Origin: an uncultured Selenomonadales bacterium
Lineage (GTDB): Bacteria > Bacillota_C > Negativicutes > Selenomonadales > Selenomonadaceae
DNA: 5,637 nt
Assembly (NCBI GenBank): GCA_946407175.1
Contig: CAMJNB010000117.1
Location: 1-5,637, forward strand
Direction: 5' to 3'
The translations under genes were made by a program, and so were the position numbers. Within the stretch, counting starts at the first letter, position 1. Each line of letters opens with the position of its first letter. The notes below the pieces were generated by a model. It was not told the DNA's origin and searched no databases. It saw only the letters and a list, made by a program, of their open reading frames with translations. Below, one piece after another: positions 1-4,849 of this stretch.

Positions 1-1
1 G

Positions 2-304
2 AGCGCCGATTTTCACGCATTTATGGAGCGTGAACGTGAACGTATAAGACAAAGGGTCTTCGGTGACAACTTTATAGCGACGAATAATGTCAGCATTTCC
101 CCGCAGTTTACACCTAAACCTGCTGAACCTGTTCAACCTGTAAAACCTGCTGAGCTGCCGGAAAGAAAACATTTACCGATATTTGCCTTTGACTTCAAGA
201 AAAAATCTGCCGACAAGCCTAAGCCTTACTACGGAAATTTCAGTGACGTTGACATTGATGACGATTTTTATGATGACGGCGATAAGGGCGGTGACGGCGA
301 TTGA
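2..304 (+). CDS. C-terminal end of an unidentified protein (5' partial)
   Basis: The reading frame is open from the first bases of the window, so the ATG at 23 is probably internal and the gene begins upstream. I do not recognise the family. Visible parts are a charged stretch rich in alternating Glu and Arg (MERERERIRQRV), a Pro/Lys/Ala linker with a nine-residue near-repeat (KPAEPVQPV then KPAELPE; the DNA word AAACCTGCTGA recurs at 116 and 143), a short conserved-looking hydrophobic patch (PIFAFDF), and a strongly acidic Asp/Gly tail ending in DKGGDGD. No membrane segment or catalytic motif is seen. Its stop overlaps the start of the next small gene, so the two are probably translationally coupled. 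The low-complexity composition fits a disordered C-terminal tail of a larger protein. That it is coding is likely; its function is unknown. Confidence 0.6.
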   Translation, partial: SADFHAFMERERERIRQRVFGDNFIATNNVSISPQFTPKPAEPVQPVKPAELPERKHLPIFAFDFKKKSADKPKPYYGNFSDVDIDDDFYDDGDKGGDGD

Positions 305-444
305 AAAAATTTTGCGGCTACTTTCGCACACTTAGAAATTATTGGCACGACGAGAAGGGCAGGCATGATATTTTGGACTTTCTCCGCGCAGGTTTAATAA
401 TTTCGGCAGTAAGTTTAATTTTGATTTTAGCGTTAAGATTTTGA
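301..444 (+). CDS. Small single-pass membrane protein, 47 residues, function unknown
   Basis: A TTG start at 301 overlaps the TGA stop of the preceding gene (TTGA overlap), with GGTGA at 290-294 as a ribosome-binding site six bases upstream. The product begins MKKFCGYFRTLRNYW, continues with a polar, charged segment (HDEKGRHD), then LDFLRAG, and ends in a hydrophobic helix of about 17 residues (LIISAVSLILILALRF). This predicts a C-terminally anchored membrane protein with a cytoplasmic basic N-terminus. The frame closes with TGA followed directly by TAA, 23 bases before nadD. The case for a real gene is the stop-start overlap, the ribosome-binding site, the clean hydrophobic helix and the fact that it fills a gap that would otherwise be unused. 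I do not recognise a family. It could be missed by gene callers because of its length and TTG start. Confidence 0.6.
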   Translation: MKKFCGYFRTLRNYWHDEKGRHDILDFLRAGLIISAVSLILILALRF

Positions 445-454
445 TAATGGCGTT

Positions 455-462
455 GAGGTGAT
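455..462 (+). promoter_or_regulatory. Ribosome-binding site that fixes the TTG start of nadD
   Basis: GAGGTGAT matches the 16S anti-Shine-Dalgarno sequence well and lies five bases before TTG at 468. The closer ATG at 461 is within the site and in another frame. The site therefore selects the TTG, which gives the expected NadD N-terminus directly ahead of the GGTFDPIHLGH motif. Confidence 0.8.
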
Positions 463-467
463 GAAAA

Positions 468-1073
468 TTGCGGGTAGGAATAATGGGCGGGACGTTTGAC
501 CCGATACACTTGGGGCATTTGGCAACGGCTGAATCGGTACGCGAAATTTTCAAGCTCGACCAAATTTTATTTATACCTGCCGCGCGACCGCCGCATAAAG
601 TTCAAAGTCACGTGACGCCGGAAGTTCACCGCCTTATGATGACATTTCTTGCAACGCAGTCAAATGAAAATTTTCAAGTATCACCAATGGAAATTCTGCG
701 CGACGGTCTTTCATACACGCTGAAAACGATTGATGAACTGCATGAAAAATTCGGCGCGGCGACGGAATTATTTTTCATAATCGGCGCAGATTCGCTAATG
801 GATTTGCCGAAATGGTATCATTCGCGCGAGCTTGTAAAAAAATGTCACTTCATAGCGGCGACGCGACCAAATGTCGAGGTAAATTTTTCTGACGTGGAAA
901 ATTTTTTTGGCGCATCGGCAGATGAAAAAATTCACCGTGTCACGACGCCCGGCATTGAAATTTCTTCAACCGAAATAAGGCGGCGCGTAAAGTCGGGGCT
1001 GTCGATAAAGTACCTTGTGCCTGAAGTTGTCGAAGAATATATCATTAAAGAAAATTTGTACCAATCTGATTAA
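468..1073 (+). CDS. nadD: Nicotinate-nucleotide adenylyltransferase NadD
   Basis: NadD transfers AMP from ATP to nicotinate mononucleotide, giving deamido-NAD in the cytoplasm, the penultimate step of NAD synthesis. The 201-residue length is normal for the family. The nucleotidyltransferase signature GGTFDPIHLGH is at residues 7-17, with the HxGH motif at 14-17 that contacts the ATP phosphates. PPHK is at 41-44, the GADSL segment at 106-110 with the WYHSREL region following, and the second nucleotide-binding signature ISSTEIR at 165-171. The start is TTG, chosen from the strong ribosome-binding site at 455-462. It is followed in other Firmicutes by yqeK; here a broken glycosyltransferase lies between them. 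No key residue appears to be missing. Identification is secure. Confidence 0.96.
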   Translation: MRVGIMGGTFDPIHLGHLATAESVREIFKLDQILFIPAARPPHKVQSHVTPEVHRLMMTFLATQSNENFQVSPMEILRDGLSYTLKTIDELHEKFGAATELFFIIGADSLMDLPKWYHSRELVKKCHFIAATRPNVEVNFSDVENFFGASADEKIHRVTTPGIEISSTEIRRRVKSGLSIKYLVPEVVEEYIIKENLYQSD

Positions 1074-1127
1074 AGTCTTATTAAAATTTTGATTAACAAG
1101 CTGATTAAAATTCTGATTAAAGTTACG
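1067..1127 (+). repeat. Degenerate 11-13 bp AT-rich tandem repeat after nadD
   Basis: About five imperfect copies of a unit close to CTGATTAAAATT run from the last codons of nadD through the spacer: CTGATTAAAGT, CTTATTAAAATTT, TGATTAACAAG, CTGATTAAAATT and CTGATTAAAGTT. The first copy contains the nadD stop codon. The array ends just before the ribosome-binding site of the broken glycosyltransferase. Copy boundaries were set by eye and could shift by a base or two. No hairpin or promoter was recognised in it. Confidence 0.6.
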
Positions 1128-1138
1128 GGAGTTATGTT

Positions 1139-1602
1139 ATGGCAAAAATTTTATTGGCATTTTTCGCCGGCACGGATTACGGCACGAAAGATTCGGCTAT
1201 CGGACCTTTCTACGAATCATTCATTACGGCGTTGAAAGCACGCGGACATAAGTTAAGAATTTAGCCGAAAATGCCGCTGCTTATAATTCTTCAAAAATCG
1301 GAATAAGCGCGGGACATTTGCAGGCGGTGGACGGCTTTCCGTGGCGAACTCTTGATATTATGCAGAGTAACGCTTGTTTGGTAAGCGACTACCACAAAGA
1401 TTTTGACAAACTCTTTCCGAAGGATTTGTTTCCGATTTACAAAGACGCTTACGAGGCGCGCGAAATTTGCAAAGAGTTGCTGGGCAATGAAAAGAAGAGA
1501 AAGAAAATTGTTAAACGATGTCAAGAATATGCGTTTAAAAATTTCGGCTTTGAAAAAATTGCGAATAACATAAACGCTTTAATCGGCGATTCGATTGTAT
1601 AA
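1139..1602 (+). pseudogene. Remnant of a CgeB-like / family-1 glycosyltransferase with large internal deletion
   Basis: The first part (1139-1264) starts at ATG with GGGAG seven bases upstream and encodes 41 residues, MAKILLAFFAGTDYG... to ...LKARGHKLRI, then TAG. It resembles the beginning of a Rossmann-type glycosyltransferase: a first beta strand followed by the helix that reads FYESFITALKARGH. The second part, from about 1252-1261 to 1602, is in a different frame and encodes about 110 residues matching the end of the Glyco_trans_1_2 domain found in CgeB-like glycosyltransferases: SAGHLQAVDGFPWRTLDIMQ, then NACLVSDYHKDFDKLF, IYKDAYEARE and the closing helices. The middle of a normal enzyme, including most of the acceptor domain and the first half of the sugar-nucleotide domain, is absent. 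The junction is near 1250-1262. The remnant cannot form an active enzyme. The C-terminal part could in theory be translated from TTG at 1318, but there is no reason to think it works. Sugar and acceptor specificity cannot be inferred. Confidence 0.8.
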
Positions 1603-1645
1603 AATTTAAGATAGTATAAAATTTAAGATTAGATAAAACTTAAGG
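1598..1645 (+). repeat. AT-rich 17-18 bp direct repeat, about 2.7 copies, before yqeK
   Basis: TATAAAATTTAAGATAG (1598-1614) is followed directly by TATAAAATTTAAGATTAG (1615-1632) and a shorter third copy ATAAAACTTAAGG (1633-1645). The first copy contains the stop codon of the glycosyltransferase remnant, and the last supplies the AAGGG used as the yqeK ribosome-binding site. It resembles the AT-rich array on the other side of the remnant (shared core TAAAATTT followed by GATTA). Confidence 0.7.
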
Positions 1646-1656
1646 GCGTGAAGGTA

Positions 1657-2238
1657 ATGACGGTTGACGAAATGCGCCGCGAACTTCAAAGGCGGCTTAA
1701 AAAAAATAGATTCGCGCACTCAATCGGTGTGGCAAATACCGCCGTCAAGCTGGCAAAAAAATTTGGCGTTGACGAAGATAAAGCGTACATTGCGGGGCTG
1801 TTGCACGATTGCGCACGTGAATTTGAAAACGCTGACCTACCTGCCGAAGCCGTTAAACGCGGCATTGAAATAGGTGAGGTTGAAAATTCTGCGCCGCTTT
1901 TACTTCATGCGTACATAGGCGCGCATATGGTAAGCGAAATTTACGGCGTCGATGACAAAGAAATTATTCAGGCGATTTACCGTCACACCGTCGGTGCACG
2001 AAATATGTCGGCGCTTGACAAAATAATTTACTTTGCAGATATGATTGAGCCGCACCGAGATTATCCCGGCGTTGACAAACTTCGCGACCTTGCCGAGACG
2101 TCAACTAACCTTGATGAAATTATTTTGACGGCGCTGAATGAATCAATTATTTTCGTCATACAGAAAGGCGCACTTATTCACCCCGCAACCATTGACGCGA
2201 GAAATTATTTACTACTTGAAAAAATCACTTCAAATTAA
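1657..2238 (+). CDS. yqeK: YqeK, HD-domain symmetrical Ap4A hydrolase
   Basis: YqeK enzymes are metal-dependent HD hydrolases that split diadenosine tetraphosphate into two ADP, limiting the stress nucleotide Ap4A. Numbering from an upstream GTG at 1648, the metal-binding residues are visible in order: His24 in RFAHSIGV, the HD pair at 53-54 in GLLHDCA, His87 in LLLHAYIGA, His113 in YRHTVGA, Asp124 in LDKIIYFAD and Asp131. The length (193-196 residues) is normal. I prefer ATG 1657, because AAGGG at 1642-1646 is ten bases from it but only one base from GTG 1648, and because MTVDEMRREL is a family-like N-terminus. nadD-yqeK adjacency is common in Firmicutes and is broken here only by the glycosyltransferase remnant. 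A run of eight A residues lies at about 1699-1706, but the frame is intact. Confidence 0.93.
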   Translation: MTVDEMRRELQRRLKKNRFAHSIGVANTAVKLAKKFGVDEDKAYIAGLLHDCAREFENADLPAEAVKRGIEIGEVENSAPLLLHAYIGAHMVSEIYGVDDKEIIQAIYRHTVGARNMSALDKIIYFADMIEPHRDYPGVDKLRDLAETSTNLDEIILTALNESIIFVIQKGALIHPATIDARNYLLLEKITSN

Positions 2239-2286
2239 AAAGTGAGCAGAACCGAAATGGCTAAAAAAACTGAGGATAACAGCATA

Positions 2287-3267
2287 ATGCAAAAGCGAAA
2301 AATTCTTCGCCGAATAAAGCGGAGAAAATTTTTTCGTTTTATTTTTATGGGCGTTATTCTTTCGCTTATGGTCTCGTCAATCCTGTTTGTCGGCTTAGGT
2401 GTGTACAACGTGGCGGGATATGTGTATAATGAAATTGCGTCGATATATTACGGCTACACCGATCGTAAGACTGCGCGGACGGGACCGATTGATCCGAAAT
2501 TCGACGGCTACACGAACATTTTAATCTTAGGCATTGACGCAGGCGACGAAGGTACGCAAAATGCCGATACAATTTTGGTTTTAAGTTTTTCCAACGATAC
2601 GGGAAAATCGCGGCTGATATCAATTCCGCGTGACACTTGGGTTGAGGCTGAATCGGCGGAAGGCAGGATTGGCAGTTTTTATGCATGGGGCGGCGCCAGC
2701 TTAATGGTACGTCACGTTGCCGCGTTGCTTGGCATTTCAATTCACCAGTACATTGTCATTGATATGAATACCTTCGCTGATTTAATTGACGTACTCGGCG
2801 GCGTCGATATTTATGTCGAAGAGGATATGGACTACGAAGATCCGGAGGCGGGATTGGAAATTCATCTCGGCAAAGGTTATCAGCACTTGGACGGCTACGA
2901 AGCGCAGAAGTATTTGAGATTTCGCGGTGAAAATTTAGGCGACGTAGGCAGGGTTCAGCGTCAACAAAAATTTATACGTTCTCTTTATGCAAAGGTGTTA
3001 CAACTTGAAACAATTCCGAAACTTCCCGCCATTGCAGAAATTTTTCAAAACAGAATGGAAACCAGCGCTGAAATTTTTGACTCGGCGCACTTGGCAAATG
3101 TCCTGCGTAAAATGAGTAGCGATTTACCTACAACCACAATGCTACCTGGCACTGAAAATGAGGAAGGCGCATTTATTCCGGATATTGAAGAAGTTGACGC
3201 GATGATTAGTGAACTTTTCCCGATTCACGATATTAACGCTGAAACTGCGAATACTGAAGAGGAGTAA
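2287..3267 (+). CDS. LytR-CpsA-Psr (LCP) family membrane protein, probable glycopolymer ligase
   Basis: LCP proteins transfer lipid-linked glycopolymers to the cell wall or envelope on the outer face of the membrane. After a very basic N-terminus (KRKILRRIKRRK), one membrane helix spans about residues 19-41 (numbering from ATG 2287), then the extracytoplasmic LCP domain. Its landmarks are NILILGID at 77-84, NADTILVLSF with Asp94, the IPRDTWV strand with Arg115 and Asp116, LIDVLGGVDIYV, LDGYEAQKYLRFR with Arg211 and Arg213, and GRVQRQQ with Arg222 and Arg225. These Arg and Asp residues normally bind the pyrophosphate-lipid substrate. The tail is acidic (TANTEEE). The start is uncertain: GTG 2242 and ATG 2257 are in frame but poorly supported, whereas ATG 2287 has TGAGGA at 2271-2276 ten bases upstream. 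No C-terminal LytR_C domain is seen. In a diderm Firmicute its acceptor is unclear. The nearby glycosyltransferases suggest envelope glycan work. Confidence 0.92.
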   Translation: MQKRKILRRIKRRKFFRFIFMGVILSLMVSSILFVGLGVYNVAGYVYNEIASIYYGYTDRKTARTGPIDPKFDGYTNILILGIDAGDEGTQNADTILVLSFSNDTGKSRLISIPRDTWVEAESAEGRIGSFYAWGGASLMVRHVAALLGISIHQYIVIDMNTFADLIDVLGGVDIYVEEDMDYEDPEAGLEIHLGKGYQHLDGYEAQKYLRFRGENLGDVGRVQRQQKFIRSLYAKVLQLETIPKLPAIAEIFQNRMETSAEIFDSAHLANVLRKMSSDLPTTTMLPGTENEEGAFIPDIEEVDAMISELFPIHDINAETANTEEE

Positions 3268-3289
3268 TTTTTAGATTAAGTTAATTGAT

Positions 3290-3295
3290 AAGGAG
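3290..3295 (+). promoter_or_regulatory. Ribosome-binding site that decides the rsfS start
   Basis: A perfect AAGGAG ends at 3295. The longest frame begins with GTG at 3295, which overlaps the site and cannot be initiated from it. The next in-frame start, TTG at 3304, is eight bases downstream and ideally spaced, so TTG 3304 is the likely start. Confidence 0.8.
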
Positions 3296-3303
3296 TGAAA
3301 GAT

Positions 3304-3654
3304 TTGGAGACAAATGAAGTTGCATTAAAAATTTGCAAGGCGGCAAGCAAGACGAAGGCCAGCAACATTATCACAATGGATATGCGCGGCATAATGTTTT
3401 CAACAGATTGTTTCGTAATTTGCAATGCGGCGACGGCTACGCAGGTTCGCGCCATTGCCGACAATATCGAAGAAGAATTGGCTAAAGACGGCTTGCACTT
3501 CAATCACCGTGAAGGTTACCGCGAGGCAGAATGGATTTTGCTTGACTACGGCGACGTCGTGGCGCATATTTTTAAGACTGAAAGCCGCGAATATTACGCG
3601 CTTGAAAAACTTTGGGGAGACGCCGAAATTAAAGCTTATGAAGAAGATTCTTAA
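3304..3654 (+). CDS. rsfS: Ribosomal silencing factor RsfS
   Basis: RsfS (DUF143/Oligomerization domain, Iojap family) binds ribosomal protein uL14 on the large subunit and blocks joining with the small subunit, lowering translation in starvation. From TTG 3304 the protein has 116 residues, normal for the family. Typical signatures are MDMRG at 25-29, FSTDCFVICNAAT at 32-44, the helix VRAIADNIEEEL, EAEWILLDYGDVVAHIF around 75-90, REYYALEKLWGDAE around 95-108 and a short acidic tail. The start was chosen from the AAGGAG site eight bases upstream rather than the overlapping GTG at 3295. It follows the LCP gene by 36 bases. The yqeK-LCP-rsfS order is commonly seen in Firmicutes. No anomaly in the coding sequence. 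Confidence 0.95.
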   Translation: METNEVALKICKAASKTKASNIITMDMRGIMFSTDCFVICNAATATQVRAIADNIEEELAKDGLHFNHREGYREAEWILLDYGDVVAHIFKTESREYYALEKLWGDAEIKAYEEDS

Positions 3655-3684
3655 AAAGTTTGATGAATAAAGGAAGAGAATCAT

Positions 3685-4786
3685 TTGAAAAATAGCATTC
3701 CCGCTGTTTCTATAATAATTCCGATGTATAACGCGGAAAAATATATCGGTGACTGTCTTGACAGCATTTTGGCGCAGACGTTTACAGATTTTGAAGTAAT
3801 TATTGTTGACGACGTCTCGACCGATAACAGCCGTGACATTGTCAAAACCTACCTTCCAAAATTCAACAGGGGGGGTAGAGACACTCAAACTCATTTGCTC
3901 TGAAAAAAATTCCGGCGGCTGTCCCGGCGTGCCGCGAAATTTAGGAATGAAATTATCACGCGGTAAGTATCTCTTTTTTATTGACAGTGACGACGGAATT
4001 ACAAAGACGGCACTTGAAGAACTTTTTAATATTGCGGAAAAATTTGACGCCGATGTTGTGGATTGTGAAAGTTTTTATAATGTGCCTAGTATATTTTGGC
4101 ATGTACGGAATGAAAATGCAGATGCCTTTAAAATAAATATAACTTATAAAAAGGTAAATGAACCTACTTTATTGAGTGCCGATATAGCTGAACGTATTAT
4201 AGATTTTATGAACAGAAGATTTGCGTACCCTTTATGGACAAAATTAATTAAGCGCGATTTCTTGATAAACAATCATTTGGAGATGATTGATTCTATTTCA
4301 GGAAATGACGATTCTATATTTACTTGCTGTATGTTATGTTTGGCTCCAAAGTACATACTCGTCCCCAATATAGTAAATTTTTATCATGTTCATGAAGATT
4401 CTATATCACATAATAAAGATTCGGTTCAAAAAATCTTTCACAAGCAGTTAAACGGCATAGTTAAGGGATTCGCGTATTTTGAGGATTTTTTTAGTAATAC
4501 CGAGCGTCTATCTCAGCGTAGAGATGTAAAGTTTATGGTTATAGGATTTCTGCTTAATGAAGGATTTTTTTACCTTTCTAAATTTTTCCTTCAAATTCCA
4601 ACGTATCAACTTTATGAATTGATTCTAAGCGAACTTTCCAGTATCAATGATAAAACTGCATTTACGGCATATTTATTTTCACAAATAAATGTCTTCCACT
4701 TGCAACTTATTCAAGCTCAGCAGATAATTTCACAAAAAGACGCGCAGATTAACGAACTCAAAAATCAACTTATACCTAAAATGTAA
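3685..4786 (+). pseudogene. Family-2 glycosyltransferase, out of frame at a G7 tract; possibly phase-variable (OFF)
   Basis: GT-A fold family-2 enzymes move a sugar from a nucleotide-sugar to a growing surface glycan on the cytoplasmic side of the membrane. From TTG 3685 (AAAGGAAG upstream) the frame encodes the typical N-terminus: VSIIIPMYNAEKYIGDCLDS, then QTFTDFEVIIVDDVSTDNS. It then runs through seven G residues at 3869-3875 and stops at TGA 3901 after 72 residues. The rest of the enzyme continues in the next frame: ICSEKNSGGCPGVPRNLGM, then KYLFFIDSDDG with the metal-binding DSDD at 100-103 of the restored protein, then the acceptor half, and finally a coiled-coil-like tail QKDAQINELKNQL. 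Removing one G (or adding two) gives an uninterrupted protein of 366 residues. As read, the product lacks the DXD motif and would be inactive. The 3' two-thirds is more AT-rich than its neighbours. Alternatives are a sequencing error or a fixed mutation. The acceptor sugar cannot be inferred. Confidence 0.85.
3869..3875 (+). repeat. Seven-G homopolymer, the longest G or C run seen in the window
   Basis: The tract lies in codons 62-64 of the glycosyltransferase, between a readable GT-A N-terminus and its continuation in the +1 frame. Six or nine G residues would keep the gene in frame; seven and eight do not. This is the structure of a slipped-strand contingency tract, though seven is short compared with many known ones. 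Confidence 0.85.
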
Positions 4787-4798
4787 ATTTAAAAAATT

Positions 4799-4821
4799 GG
4801 AGGCTGATGACTCTTCACTAA
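4799..4821 (+). promoter_or_regulatory. Possible leader mini-ORF with GGAGG site upstream of cvfB
   Basis: GGAGG at 4799-4803 is an excellent ribosome-binding sequence but no gene of normal size follows it. The only start near it is ATG 4807, three bases away, which encodes MTLH and ends at TAA 4819-4821. The mini-ORF covers the whole 5' arm of the hairpin at 4807-4839. The spacing is shorter than usual, so translation may be weak. It could also be the leftover start region of a gene lost when the glycosyltransferase was inserted. Confidence 0.35.
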
Positions 4822-4839
4822 AAAAGGTGAATGCGTCAT
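4807..4839 (+). promoter_or_regulatory. Hairpin that masks a ribosome-binding site and ATG before cvfB
   Basis: ATGAC (4807-4811) pairs with GTCAT (4835-4839), and TTCACT (4814-4819) pairs with GGTGAA (4826-4831, one G-T closing pair). The two stems are separated by a TC/TGC internal loop and capped by an A-rich loop. The 3' arm contains AAGGTGA, a good ribosome-binding site, and the outer stem takes in two bases of the ATG at 4838. No T-run follows, so it is not a standard terminator. The geometry suggests translational control of cvfB. Pairing was worked out by eye; no folding energy was computed. Confidence 0.5.
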
Positions 4840-4849
4840 GAAATTTTAG
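4838..4849 (+). other. Three-codon frame ATG-AAA-TTT-TAG in phase with cvfB
   Basis: ATG 4838 is seven bases after GGTGA (4826-4830) and has the best ribosome-binding site for cvfB, but the fourth codon is TAG. The next codon in the same phase is the ATG at 4850 that opens the CvfB frame and has no ribosome-binding site of its own. Ribosomes could terminate at TAG and restart on the adjoining ATG. Alternatively, TAG is a nonsense change in the original fourth codon. Confidence 0.5.

Noticed and set aside
1598..1625. TATAAA words as a -10 promoter for yqeK
   Set aside because: They are part of a tandem repeat, and no -35 element is seen at a suitable distance. An operon promoter upstream of the window is simpler.
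1699..1706. Run of eight A residues in yqeK as a second slippage switch
   Set aside because: The yqeK frame is intact through it, and A-runs from Lys codons are common in AT-rich genomes. Nothing shows length variation.
2366..2740. 124-codon open frame on the - strand inside the LCP gene
   Set aside because: It lies wholly opposite a clear LCP domain, has low-complexity Arg/Cys/Pro-rich content and no ribosome-binding site, and is a shadow of the real gene.
3646..3682. GATTCT/AGAATC inverted repeat between rsfS and the glycosyltransferase
   Set aside because: It has only six base pairs around a 25-base AT-rich loop, which is expected by chance, and no T-run follows, so it is not a terminator.
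3803..3880. ATG at 3803 as an independent start for the 3' part of the glycosyltransferase
   Set aside because: The residues before the G-tract in that frame are an out-of-frame reading of the conserved GT-A N-terminus, so this is a shadow and not a real start.
3400..3894. 164-codon open frame on the - strand across rsfS and the glycosyltransferase start
   Set aside because: It is antisense to two recognised families, spans their intergenic gap, and its residues mirror the conserved sense codons. No independent support.
3861..3903. Programmed ribosomal frameshifting at the G7 tract
   Set aside because: A +1 shift would be needed, and no slippery-site pattern, internal ribosome-binding site or downstream stem was recognised. 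Slippage in DNA or a sequencing error is simpler. Not formally excluded.
4807..4849. Hairpin before cvfB as a Rho-independent terminator
   Set aside because: The stem is interrupted, G+C-poor and followed by GAAATTTTAG rather than a T-run. Sequestration of the ribosome-binding site explains its position better.
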